Below, piece after piece: positions 45,353 through 54,121 of a stretch of 64,000 nucleotides of DNA. Each line of letters starts with the position of its first letter. The first letter of the stretch is position 1. The DNA lies in the NCBI RefSeq assembly GCF_016405985.1, contig NZ_JAEFCF010000010.1, forward strand, positions 1 through 64,000, given 5' to 3'. The notes under the pieces are model-generated. The model saw only the letters and a list, made by a program, of their open reading frames with translations. It ran no database searches and was not told where the DNA came from. Source of the stretch: Paracoccus sp. IB05. GTDB taxonomy: Bacteria > Pseudomonadota > Alphaproteobacteria > Rhodobacterales > Rhodobacteraceae. Made by a program: the position numbers and the translations under genes.

Positions 45353-47311
45353 ATGACCGAGAAGATGTTCCCGAATCTCTTCCGCCCGCTGGTGATCCGC
45401 GGCCGCGAGATCCGCAACCGCATCATCTCGACCGGGCATGACACCTGCCTGCCGGAACATGGATTGGTGAACGAGGCCTATATCGCCTATCAGGAGGCCC
45501 GCGCCAAAGGCGGCACCGGGCTGATCGTGACCCAGGTGGCGGGCGTGCATGAGACGGCGCGCTATACCTCGCATCTGATCATGGCCACGACGGATGACTG
45601 TATCCCGGGCTACCGGGAGCTGGCGCGGCGCTGCCATGCCCATGGCGCGCTTGTCGTCTCGCAGCTGTTCCATCCGGGGCGCGAGATCATGGAAAGCGCG
45701 AATGGGATGCTGGCGGTGGCTTATTCGGCGTCAAGCACCCCGAATGAGCGGTTCCGCAATATGCCGCGCGAGATGGATCGCGCGATGATCGCCGGGATCA
45801 CGCAAGGCTATGCCGATGCGGCGCGGCGGATGTACCAGGCCGGGCTCGACGGGATCGAACTGGTCGCCTCGCATGGCTATCTGCCGGCGCAGTTTCTGAA
45901 TCCGCGCGTCAACCGGCGCCAGGATGACTACGGCGGCTCAGATAGCAACCGTCTGAAATTCATGGCGGATGTGCTGGAAGCCATGCGCGCGGCAACGGGG
46001 GATGATTTCATCATCGGGCTCAGGATCTCGGCCAGTGAGAAAGACGAGGCCGGGCTGACCAATGCCGAGACGCTGGCGGCCGCGAAGGGGCTTGGCACGC
46101 GGATCGACTATCTTTCCGTCACCATTGGCACCTCGGCGACCATCGGCGGCGCGGTCCATATCGCGCCGCCGATGAATTTCCCGGCTGCCTATACGGCGCC
46201 CGAGGCCCGTGCGTTCAAAGCGGCACTTCAGGTGCCGGTCTTCATCACCGGCCGCCTCAACCAGCCGCAAGAGGCCGAGATGGTGATCGCCCGGGGCGAG
46301 GCCGATGGCTGCGGCATGACCCGCGCGCTGATCTGCGACCCCGAAATGCCGGTCAAGGCCGATCAGGGGCGGTTCGACGATATCCGCGCCTGTATCGGCT
46401 GCAATCAGGCCTGTATTCATCATTTCCACCGGGGCCTGCCGATTTCCTGCATCCAGCATCCCGAGACCGGGCGCGAGACGGTGTTCGCCATTCATCCCGC
46501 AACCGCGCGGCCCCGCAGGATCATGGTGATCGGCGGCGGCCCCGCCGGGCTGAAAGCGGCAGCGGTGGCGGCAGAGCGCGGCCATCAGGTGACGCTGTTC
46601 GAGGCGGAGCCACGCCTTGGCGGTCAGGCGCTGCTGGCGCAGCTTTTGCCGCATCGCGCGGAATTTGGCGGCATCGCGACCAATCTTGCCCGCGAATGCG
46701 CGCTTGCGGGCGTCACAATCCGCAAGAACACCCGCGTCGATGCGGGCCTGTTGCGCGATTTCGCCCCGGATGCGGTGGTGCTCGCGACCGGCGCCACACC
46801 CTATTTGCCGCCGTTTGAGACGGATGGCGAGATTAGAGTCGCCACCGCCTGGCAGATCCTGAAGCGCGAGGTGAAACCCGGTGCGCGGGTGGTGGTGGCC
46901 GACTGGCGCGCCGACTGGATCGGGCCGGGCGTGGCTGAGGCCCTGGCGCGGGACGGCGCCGGGGTCGATCTGGCGGTGAACGGGCTTTACATGGGTGAGG
47001 CGATGCCCTTCTACGTTCGCGATGCGACGGCGGCCTCGCTGCACCGGCTTGGCGTCAGGGTCACGCCCTATGCGCGACTGATCGGCACCTTTGGCGATAC
47101 GGTCTTCCTGCAACACACGGCGTCCGGGCTGCCGATGGAAATCGAGGGCGTGGATATGCTGGTGCTGTCGTCCGGGCATCTGCCCTTTGACGGGCTCAGG
47201 TCAGAGATCGCGGCCCAGGGGATCGACTGTCATAGCGTCGGCGATTGCCAGACACCCCGCACGGCGGAAGAAGCGGTCTATGAGGGGATGCTGGCCGGTC
47301 GCGCCCTCTGA
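45353..47311 (+). CDS. Old-yellow-enzyme-type flavin/Fe-S oxidoreductase (N-demethylase-like)
   Basis: A 652-residue protein of the trimethylamine dehydrogenase/2,4-dienoyl-CoA reductase family. Residues 1-340 form an FMN TIM barrel (PLVIRGREIRNRIISTGHDT, DGIELVASHGYLPAQFLNPR, YGGSDSNRL). The 4Fe-4S cluster cysteines are in IGCNQACIHHFHRG with flanking CIGC and SCIQHP. The C-terminal half is a pyridine-nucleotide/FAD domain (RIMVIGGGPAGLKAAAVAAE). N-methylproline demethylases (stachydrine catabolism) belong here and fit the context of a cupin regulator and dimethylglycine-type flavoprotein; substrate is inferred. Confidence 0.85.
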   Translation: MTEKMFPNLFRPLVIRGREIRNRIISTGHDTCLPEHGLVNEAYIAYQEARAKGGTGLIVTQVAGVHETARYTSHLIMATTDDCIPGYRELARRCHAHGALVVSQLFHPGREIMESANGMLAVAYSASSTPNERFRNMPREMDRAMIAGITQGYADAARRMYQAGLDGIELVASHGYLPAQFLNPRVNRRQDDYGGSDSNRLKFMADVLEAMRAATGDDFIIGLRISASEKDEAGLTNAETLAAAKGLGTRIDYLSVTIGTSATIGGAVHIAPPMNFPAAYTAPEARAFKAALQVPVFITGRLNQPQEAEMVIARGEADGCGMTRALICDPEMPVKADQGRFDDIRACIGCNQACIHHFHRGLPISCIQHPETGRETVFAIHPATARPRRIMVIGGGPAGLKAAAVAAERGHQVTLFEAEPRLGGQALLAQLLPHRAEFGGIATNLARECALAGVTIRKNTRVDAGLLRDFAPDAVVLATGATPYLPPFETDGEIRVATAWQILKREVKPGARVVVADWRADWIGPGVAEALARDGAGVDLAVNGLYMGEAMPFYVRDATAASLHRLGVRVTPYARLIGTFGDTVFLQHTASGLPMEIEGVDMLVLSSGHLPFDGLRSEIAAQGIDCHSVGDCQTPRTAEEAVYEGMLAGRAL

Positions 47312-47325
47312 CTTTTGTGGTTTTT

Positions 47326-47349
47326 CCGCCCGGGCCTGCGCCCGGGCGG
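47326..47349. terminator. Palindrome between convergent oxidoreductase and eutH
   Basis: CCGCCCGGGC (47326-47335) and GCCCGGGCGG (47340-47349) form a perfect 10-bp stem with a CTGC loop, 15 nt after one stop and 11 nt before the other. Ts precede rather than follow it on the plus strand, so termination is likely but not of the classical kind. Confidence 0.55.
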
Positions 47350-47359
47350 GACGCATGGA

Positions 47360-48556
47360 TCAGCGCTCTGCCGCTGCCAGAGCCTCGGCTTTCGGCACCG
47401 ACAGCCAGACCGCGAGGATAAAGCCCGCCACACCGCCGAGGAGCTTGCCAAGTAACAGCGGCGCAATCAGCGTCGGCTGGAAATTCGCGGTGAAAGCCAG
47501 GTGATCGCCGAAGGTAAAGGCCGCGCAAACCGCAAAGGCAATCGCCACCACCTTGTCCCGCGGACGCATCTTTTCCACCAGCCGGAACATCGCGAGGATA
47601 TTGGCACAGGCCGCAAGCAGACCCGCCGCCCCTTCGGGCGCCACGCCGATCTTCGCGCCCAGCACTTCCATCGGTTTCGCGAGGTATTTCGTCAGCAGGT
47701 AGACCATCGGGAAGGCACCCGCGAGCATGATGCCGATATAGCCCGCCACTTCCAGCGCGCGGAACTGGTCGGCCTCATCCGCGATGATCGGGTCAAAGCC
47801 CCAATGGCCAAAGACATTGGTAAAGAACCCGGTGAAATATTCGACGATTGAGGCCACCAGCACCAGTGTGATGCCCGCATACATGATCTTTCCGAACCAG
47901 AGAAAGCCGGTGATCATGGCATCCGGCGCGAATCGCAGACCGAGCGCAATTGCCACGCAGAAGATGATCAGCGGCAGGAGGTTGCGGAATATCTCGCCAA
48001 AACCGAGTGTCAGGGCGAAATTCGCATCGGACGCGGTCGAGACCTCCGGGCGGATATCCAGCCCCGAAAGTGCGATCACCGTGCAGGAGATCAGCACCCC
48101 GACCGGCACCGAGAGAATGCCGGACATGATGCCCAGCGCCATATATTTATGATCGGCCTTCTTCAGCATGGCGAGGCCGACCGGGATCGAGAAGATGATC
48201 GTCGCACCCGACATGAAGCCGACCACTGTCGCAATCGCCCAGGCCTCGCGCGTCTGGGCAATTTTGTCGGCCAGCTGGTAGCCTCCCATATCGCCCGCAA
48301 TCACCGTGGTCGCGGCAATCGAGGGGTCAGCACCCACAAGGGCGAAAAGCGGCCCCGCCGCGAATTCAATAAAATGCGAGAGATAGGGAATTGCGGCCAT
48401 GATCCCGGCCACAGGAATGAAAATCGGGCCGATCGAATGCAGACCCTCGGTGAATTCTTTGCCAAGCCCTTTTTCAGAATCGCGGATCGCGGCAATCGCA
48501 CCCGCGACGGCGCAGACCATGATCAGCCAGATAATATATGTTCCAATGGAAGCCAT
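47360..48556 (-). CDS. eutH: EutH-family ethanolamine permease
   Basis: A 398-residue membrane protein with about eleven helices. EutH blocks are DSEKGLGKEFTEGLHSIGPI, AAIPYLSHFIEFAAGPLFAL, VIAGDMGGYQLADKIAQTRE and AAFTFGDHLAFTANFQPT. EutH is an ethanolamine permease in enteric and firmicute eut operons. No microcompartment or EutBC genes are nearby, so uptake of ethanolamine or a methylated analogue is inferred. GGAGGGAC precedes the ATG. A terminator separates it from the upstream flavoprotein gene. Confidence 0.9.
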   Translation of the reverse strand: MASIGTYIIWLIMVCAVAGAIAAIRDSEKGLGKEFTEGLHSIGPIFIPVAGIMAAIPYLSHFIEFAAGPLFALVGADPSIAATTVIAGDMGGYQLADKIAQTREAWAIATVVGFMSGATIIFSIPVGLAMLKKADHKYMALGIMSGILSVPVGVLISCTVIALSGLDIRPEVSTASDANFALTLGFGEIFRNLLPLIIFCVAIALGLRFAPDAMITGFLWFGKIMYAGITLVLVASIVEYFTGFFTNVFGHWGFDPIIADEADQFRALEVAGYIGIMLAGAFPMVYLLTKYLAKPMEVLGAKIGVAPEGAAGLLAACANILAMFRLVEKMRPRDKVVAIAFAVCAAFTFGDHLAFTANFQPTLIAPLLLGKLLGGVAGFILAVWLSVPKAEALAAAER

Positions 48557-48589
48557 TGCTGTCCCTCCTGTTGATTATTGTTTTCATTG

Positions 48590-48619
48590 ATAAAAGGCCG
48601 GGCCATTTCGGGCCCGGCC
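48590..48619 (-). terminator. Rho-independent terminator between the flavoprotein gene and eutH
   Basis: On the minus strand GGCCGGGCC (48619-48611) pairs with GGCCCGGCC (48604-48596), followed by TTTTATC. It lies 10 nt after the dehydrogenase stop and only 34 nt before the eutH start. Confidence 0.85.
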
Positions 48620-48628
48620 TGCAGTCAC

Positions 48629-51085
48629 TTATGCTTTCACCCGCAGCGAGCCCGGGTCGTAAAGCGGATCGAGATGCAGTTTCGCGGGCCGGATTTCATT
48701 GGCCACGACCAGCTCATACCGGCCCGAGTGCAGAAACGCGTCGCTGACGCCCGCCTCATTGCGCACATAGCCAAAGCCGATCGGGCTTTGCAGGCTGTAG
48801 CCATAGCCTCCGCTCGTCAGATAGCCGACCGGCTCGCCGTCCCTGAGGATCGTTTCACGCCCCAGCAGCACCACATCGGGATCATCAGTGGTGAACCCCG
48901 CAAGCCGTTTGACCAGGGCGGCGCCCGCAGCCGCCTCGCAGGCTTTGCGCCCGATAAAGTCAGTGCCGCGTTTCAGTTTGACCGCCCAGCCAAGCCCCGC
49001 CTCGAACGGATTGTCATTCGGGGTGATGTCGGATCCCCAGGCGCGGTAGCCTTTTTCCAGCCGCAGGCTTTCAATCGCGCGGTAGCCGGTCGGGTGAATA
49101 CCATGCGGGGCGCCTGCCGCCATCAGCGCATCGAACACATCGCCTGTACCGGCAAGCGGCACATGCAACTCCCATCCGAGTTCTCCGACATAGGTGACCC
49201 GCAGCGCGCGGACCTGATGGCCGGCGATCTCCAGCCCGCGAACCGCGCCGAAGGGGAAGGCCGCATTCGACACATCCGCCTTTGTGACCGAAGTCAGCAC
49301 CGCGCGCGCTTTCGGCCCCATCAAAGACAGCGTACCAAAATCCTCGGTCACATCGCGGATCGCCACATCGCCGGCAGGCAAGTGATCGGCAATCCAGGCG
49401 AGGTCATGGGTGCGCGACCCCGTCCCGGTCACGAGGTAAAAGCGGTCCTCCGCCAGCCGCGCCACGGTCAGGTCGCATTCAATACCGCCGCGCGAGTTCA
49501 GGATCTGGGTATAGGTCAGCCGGCCCGGCGCTTTCGCCACATGATTGGCGCAGATCAGTTCCAGCGCCTCAGCCGCCCCTGCCCCCGCCACCTCATATTT
49601 CGCGAAAGACGACTGGTCGAAGACGCCAACCCCGTCGCGCACCAGACGATGTTCCCGGCCCACCGCATCAAACCAGTTCTGGCGGCCCATCGAATAGAGA
49701 TCACGCGGCTCTTCGCCCGGGCCGGCAAACCAGTTCGGCCGTTCCCATCCGAGTTTCGATCCGAACACCGCGCCATGGCCTTTCAGCCGCGTGTAAAGCG
49801 GCGAGGTGATGCGGGGCCGCCCGCTTTCATATTCCTCATGCGGGAAGCCGATGGTGTAATGCTTGCCGTAAGCCTCAAGCGTGCGCTCTTCGACCCAGGC
49901 GCGGTCACGATGCAGCCCCGAGAAGCGGCGGATATCAACCGACCAGAGATCCAGCGGCGCCTCGCCCCGCATCACCCATTCCGCCAGCGCCCAGCCCGCA
50001 CCACCGCCCGAGGCGATGCCGAAGGCGTTGAACCCGGCGCCCACGAACATATTGGCGCATTCCGGCGCCAGGCCGAGGATGAAATTCCCGTCCGGGGTAA
50101 AGCTTTCCGGCCCATTGATCATCTGCTTGAGGCCGGTTTCCGCGAGCTTCGGCACCCGGGCGATGGCCTCTTTCATATGCTGTTCGAAATGGTCGAAATC
50201 ATCATCGAACAGCTGGAATTCCCATTGATCGGGCACGTCGCCACCGGGCAGCCCGGTGCGCCAGGACTGTGGGTTCGGCTCATAGCCCCCCATCACGAGG
50301 CCGCCGACCTCTTCCTTGAAATAGGTGCGCCGGTCGGGATCGCGCAGAGTCGGCGCATCAGACGCGAGGCCCTCGATCTTTTCCGTCACGATATACTGGT
50401 GCTTGACGGGTTGCAGCGGCACGTTCACACCCGCTTTCGCCCCCACCTGGCGCGCCCATTGCCCACCGCAATTCACCACCTTTTCACAGGCAATCACGCC
50501 CTGATCGGTCTCGACCGCCGTGATGCGGTTCCCGTCCATCACGAATCCGGTGACGCGGACATGTTCCACCAGCTTCGCACCATGCATCCGCGCGCCTTTG
50601 GCCAGCGACTGCGTGATGTCCGAAGGGCTGGCCTGCCCGTCCGTCGGCAACCAGGAGGCACCGACCAGATCCGAGACATCCATCAGCGGCCACATCCGTT
50701 TGACCTCTTCGGGCGAGACGAGATGCATCTCCATTCCAAAGCTTCTCGCGGTGGTGGCGAGGCGGCGATATTCCGTCCAGCGATCCTCATTGGTCGCAAG
50801 CCTGAGGCAGCCGGTCATCTTCCAGCCGGTTTCAAGCCCGGTCTCAGCGGCGAGGGACTTATACAGATCAACCGAATATTTCAGAACCCTGGTGATCGAG
50901 GCCGAAGAGCGCAACTGCCCCACCAGCCCCGCCGCGTGCCAGGTCGATCCCGATGTGATCTTGCCCTGTTCCAGCAGGATCACATCCGCCTTGTGATCGC
51001 GCGCCAGGTGATAGGCGGTCGAGCAGCCGATAATACCGCCCCCGATCACCACGATCTGAGCATGTGCGGGCAGGGTCTGCGACAT
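48629..51085 (-). CDS. Dimethylglycine/sarcosine dehydrogenase-like flavoprotein
   Basis: An 818-residue fusion of an N-terminal FAD oxidase domain (IVVIGGGIIGCSTAYHLARD, with SGSTWHAAGL holding the histidine that binds FAD covalently) and a C-terminal GcvT-type tetrahydrofolate domain (about 430-818, including VTYVGELGWELHVPLAGTGD). Enzymes of this build demethylate dimethylglycine or sarcosine and pass formaldehyde to tetrahydrofolate. The start overlaps the kinase stop by one base. Linked to kinase and EutH, a methylated ethanolamine or betaine substrate is inferred. Confidence 0.9.
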   Translation of the reverse strand: MSQTLPAHAQIVVIGGGIIGCSTAYHLARDHKADVILLEQGKITSGSTWHAAGLVGQLRSSASITRVLKYSVDLYKSLAAETGLETGWKMTGCLRLATNEDRWTEYRRLATTARSFGMEMHLVSPEEVKRMWPLMDVSDLVGASWLPTDGQASPSDITQSLAKGARMHGAKLVEHVRVTGFVMDGNRITAVETDQGVIACEKVVNCGGQWARQVGAKAGVNVPLQPVKHQYIVTEKIEGLASDAPTLRDPDRRTYFKEEVGGLVMGGYEPNPQSWRTGLPGGDVPDQWEFQLFDDDFDHFEQHMKEAIARVPKLAETGLKQMINGPESFTPDGNFILGLAPECANMFVGAGFNAFGIASGGGAGWALAEWVMRGEAPLDLWSVDIRRFSGLHRDRAWVEERTLEAYGKHYTIGFPHEEYESGRPRITSPLYTRLKGHGAVFGSKLGWERPNWFAGPGEEPRDLYSMGRQNWFDAVGREHRLVRDGVGVFDQSSFAKYEVAGAGAAEALELICANHVAKAPGRLTYTQILNSRGGIECDLTVARLAEDRFYLVTGTGSRTHDLAWIADHLPAGDVAIRDVTEDFGTLSLMGPKARAVLTSVTKADVSNAAFPFGAVRGLEIAGHQVRALRVTYVGELGWELHVPLAGTGDVFDALMAAGAPHGIHPTGYRAIESLRLEKGYRAWGSDITPNDNPFEAGLGWAVKLKRGTDFIGRKACEAAAGAALVKRLAGFTTDDPDVVLLGRETILRDGEPVGYLTSGGYGYSLQSPIGFGYVRNEAGVSDAFLHSGRYELVVANEIRPAKLHLDPLYDPGSLRVKA

Positions 51086-51993
51086 CAGGTTTTCTTTCCG
51101 TAAACTGAGCGGTAATGGTCGAGCGCGATCTCAAACCGCGCGAGGTTTTCTTCGGTATAGGCCGGGTAATCGGTGCCGGGCGCGTTCAGATACAGCTCGG
51201 ACGCCATGCTCCACATCGCCTCACGCAAAAGGCTGGCGCATTGCATCGCCGCCATCGCGCGCAAGAGGTCGCGGGACGGCGCCTCGCCGAAATAGGCCCG
51301 CAGAAGCGTGTTCGTCTCGGTCGCCGAAAAGCCCGCATTCGATGACACGCCCGCCAGGTCGAACATGGCCGTCGAGAACCCGGCATATTCAAAATCGATC
51401 AGCCAGAGCCGGTTGCCATCATCGAGAAAATTCGCCGGAAGCAGGTCATTATGGCTGAAAATGATCGGCAGCGGGATCTGCGCCTCCTCCAGCTCATCAG
51501 CCAATGCGAGGTAACGTGGCAGATCCGCCAGTTTGCGGCTGCCGCCCGTCCGCAAAGTGCGGGCATAATCGCGGATCACATGGAAGGGCCAGAAGATGAA
51601 ACCCGGCCCCGAGACATGGCGCCCCATCTCGCGGTGGAAATCGCGGATCAGCCGTGCCAGCCCGTCGATATTGCCCCGCACATCACCGGCGTTGAACGTA
51701 TGCGCGCTCAGGTGGCGGCTGACCATGACCCCCGGCCCGGCGAATTCGACCGCGGGGGCGAAACCGGCCGCTTCGGCGGCACGGGCGGTCATGATCTCGC
51801 GCTCGCGAATGACGTGGTGGAACGGATAATCCTTGCCAAAGCGCACCACATGGCCGCCCTGCTCATCGCGCACCAGCCAGCTTTCATTGCTGATGCCACC
51901 CAGAAGCGGCGCAATGCTGATTTCACCCTGCCAGAGCGGCAGCGCCCCGATGATCGCCGCCTTCTCTGGCGGAACTCTTGTCTCTCCGGTCAT
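51085..51993 (-). CDS. Choline/ethanolamine kinase-like phosphotransferase
   Basis: A 302-residue member of the choline kinase/APH family. The Brenner motif is IIFSHNDLLPANFLDDGNRL and the metal-binding aspartate is in LIDFEYAGFSTAMFDLAG. The N-terminal LLGGISNESWLVRDEQGGHV binds ATP. The start MTGETRVPPEKAA is chosen, with a G-rich ribosome-binding site; an ATG 12 codons upstream is possible. Likely phosphorylates an amino alcohol, matching the EutH permease nearby. Divergent from the DeoR gene. Confidence 0.87.
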   Translation of the reverse strand: MTGETRVPPEKAAIIGALPLWQGEISIAPLLGGISNESWLVRDEQGGHVVRFGKDYPFHHVIREREIMTARAAEAAGFAPAVEFAGPGVMVSRHLSAHTFNAGDVRGNIDGLARLIRDFHREMGRHVSGPGFIFWPFHVIRDYARTLRTGGSRKLADLPRYLALADELEEAQIPLPIIFSHNDLLPANFLDDGNRLWLIDFEYAGFSTAMFDLAGVSSNAGFSATETNTLLRAYFGEAPSRDLLRAMAAMQCASLLREAMWSMASELYLNAPGTDYPAYTEENLARFEIALDHYRSVYGKKT

Positions 51994-52156
51994 AGCCCCC
52001 CCTGCAGTCTGTCGCCGCATGTTGCGCAAGACTGGCGGTGGCTTTGGGATTGCGTCAACAAAAATGTGGATTTATGCCCGGATATGACCGAAATATGTGG
52101 AAACGGTCACAGATTCACGCGCCAGATGCGCAAACGGTCACGAGGTCAGGACTTTT

Positions 52157-52918
52157 ATGGATCACTCTCCGCGTCACAGCCAGATCCTCGCGATGCTGTC
52201 CGACCAGGGAACGGTTGGAATCAACGAGCTTGCCGCGCGCCTTTGTGTCTCGGCCGAGACCATTCGTCGCGATGTGAAGACCCTCGCCGCGCAGGGCGAG
52301 ATCGTGCGGATGCATGGCATGATCGGGCTGGCCTCGACGCTGCGTGAGGCCCCGTTCGAGCGGCGGATGCGCGAAAACCGCGCGGCGAAAGACATCATCG
52401 TGCGCCGCGCCGCCGCGACGATCCGTGACGGGGATTCGGTGATGCTGGATACCGGAACGACGACGAGCCTGCTGGCACGCGCGCTTTTGCAGCATCATCG
52501 GCTGGTGGTGGTGACGAATTCTTCAGACATTGCCCGCACTCTGGCCACGGTGAATGGCAACCAGGTCTATATGGCGGGCGGCAGGCTGCGGAGCGACAGT
52601 GGCGCGTCCTTCGGCGTCTCGGCGATAGATTTTGTCAGCCGGTTCAGCGTTGATCATGCGGTGATCTCGGTCGGGGCGATCGATGCCCTGACCGGGGTGA
52701 TGGATTACGATCTTGAGGAGGCGGAATTCGCCCTCGCCGTGCTGCGCTGCGGCCGCAGGCGGGTGGTGGTGACGGATGCGACGAAATTCGGGGTGCAGGG
52801 CCTGGTGCAGGTCTGCGGCTTTGACGCGATTGACGAGGTGATCTGTGACCAGCCGCCGCCGCCGGACCTCGAGGCCGCGCTGCAGGCCGGGGGCGTGCTG
52901 ATCCGCGCCAGCGACTGA
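52157..52918 (+). CDS. DeoR-family transcriptional regulator
   Basis: A 253-residue DeoR/GlpR repressor. The helix-turn-helix is GTVGINELAARLCVSAETIR followed by RDVKTLAAQGEIVRMHG. The effector domain has SVMLDTGTTTSLLARALL, VVVTNSSDIARTLA and VDHAVISVGAIDALTGVMDY. The ATG at 52157 follows AGGTCAGGA; a longer in-frame start lacks a convincing ribosome-binding site. It is divergent from the kinase-dehydrogenase operon, which it probably controls. Confidence 0.9.
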   Translation: MDHSPRHSQILAMLSDQGTVGINELAARLCVSAETIRRDVKTLAAQGEIVRMHGMIGLASTLREAPFERRMRENRAAKDIIVRRAAATIRDGDSVMLDTGTTTSLLARALLQHHRLVVVTNSSDIARTLATVNGNQVYMAGGRLRSDSGASFGVSAIDFVSRFSVDHAVISVGAIDALTGVMDYDLEEAEFALAVLRCGRRRVVVTDATKFGVQGLVQVCGFDAIDEVICDQPPPPDLEAALQAGGVLIRASD

Positions 52919-52933
52919 ACCGGCGCAGCGCCC

Positions 52934-54121
52934 TCAGTCCCCGAGAAATTCGCGCCAGCGCCGGATCAGATAATTATGTTCGGGCATGATGGTCGACCAG
53001 ACGGCGATGCGGGCGACACGGTCCTGATAGCTGCCGCCTTCGCGCCGCTCGCCGCGCCGGACCACGATCTGCCCGTCACTGCCCGCAAGGTCTTCGCAGG
53101 CAGGCTCGCCCGCATACCAGAAGGCCCATTCGGCCGGCGTCAGCGTGTCGCGCAGCGGCTGAACCACCGACATGTAATAGCCCTGCCGCGCCATGATCGC
53201 CCCGGGCACACCATCAAGCCACCAGTTGAGCCAGGCATAGGCCATCTCAAGCCGCTCGCCCGACAGTGCCGCCGAAAGGCAAAGCCCGGAATGCCAGCCA
53301 CGATATCCCTCGCCCGGCACCGCGTAATGCAGATCGCGCCCCATGGCCCGCATCGCGTAATAGGCGGGCGACCACAAAGCCGAAATCACCGGCCCGCCTC
53401 CGCTGCCCTGTGGCGTCATCAGCCGCACCGCATCATCAGATGTCGCCCAGAACCGCGTGAAATGACCTGACCGGCGCAGGGGCATCAGCACGGCAAAAAG
53501 CGCGTCGATCTCTTCGATGGTCAGATCGCCCGGATCGGCAATGTCGACCAGCCCCGCCGCCCGCGCCGCCAGCGCAAGCTCCACCACACTTGCGGCCGGA
53601 TCTGCGGCAAGAGCCGCGCGCCCATGCCAGCGCCCATCCAAGAGCCAGGCCCAGCTTTCCGCCTCTTCCGCGCGGCGCAGCGCTGACATATCCGGCGTCC
53701 AGACAAAACTGTCCACGTTGTAAGTTGTTGGCAACATGGATATTTGCGGGGCCGCTCCGGGCTGCGGCGTAGCGGCAAGGCTGCGATCAGATTGCGCATA
53801 AAGGAGGCTTCCGGGCCAGCTGCCAGGCTGCCGCCCATTGGCGCCGGGGCGCGTTCCGGCGATGGTCACCTCATCCCACCGCGCGAGCCGCGTCGTGTCG
53901 ATCGGGCGGATCGAGGCCGCTGTCCATAAAAGATCCAGCGAATGGAACCACTGGTCATAAACATCGAAGCTCTCGGGCGCCATCACGCCGCGGCGTTGGC
54001 AATCGAGCCCGTCCAGCACCTCGAACTGAATGCCGAACGGCAAATCTGCCGCTGCCCGCGCGCGCAGTTCAGGCGTCAGGGTCGCAGGTGTTCCGATCAC
54101 GCGCAGCACGGTATCCGTCAT
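52934..54121 (-). CDS. Cytoplasmic paralogue of an ABC substrate-binding protein
   Basis: A 395-residue protein alignable by eye over nearly its whole length with the exported binding protein at 55435. Shared blocks include SPAYYAMRAMGRD, GEGYRGWHSGLC, AYAWLNWWLDGVPGAIMARQ, GYYMSV and a terminal YLIRRWREFLGD. It starts MTDTVLRVIGTPATLTPELR with no Tat or Sec signal, so it should stay in the cytoplasm. Its ATG overlaps the stop of the GntR gene. A cytosolic ligand sensor acting with GntR is proposed; a dead gene or a mis-called start is less likely because the frame is intact. Confidence 0.85.
   Translation of the reverse strand: MTDTVLRVIGTPATLTPELRARAAADLPFGIQFEVLDGLDCQRRGVMAPESFDVYDQWFHSLDLLWTAASIRPIDTTRLARWDEVTIAGTRPGANGRQPGSWPGSLLYAQSDRSLAATPQPGAAPQISMLPTTYNVDSFVWTPDMSALRRAEEAESWAWLLDGRWHGRAALAADPAASVVELALAARAAGLVDIADPGDLTIEEIDALFAVLMPLRRSGHFTRFWATSDDAVRLMTPQGSGGGPVISALWSPAYYAMRAMGRDLHYAVPGEGYRGWHSGLCLSAALSGERLEMAYAWLNWWLDGVPGAIMARQGYYMSVVQPLRDTLTPAEWAFWYAGEPACEDLAGSDGQIVVRRGERREGGSYQDRVARIAVWSTIMPEHNYLIRRWREFLGD

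Noticed and set aside
48578-51103. 841-residue open frame on the plus strand opposite the dehydrogenase
   Set aside because: Its protein is rich in Arg/His/Pro with no family blocks, whereas the minus strand encodes a textbook DMGDH-type enzyme. High GC produces such shadows.
52097-52156. Earlier start for the DeoR regulator
   Set aside because: The first 20 residues are not DeoR-like; ATG 52157 has AGGTCAGGA in front and gives the usual N-terminus.
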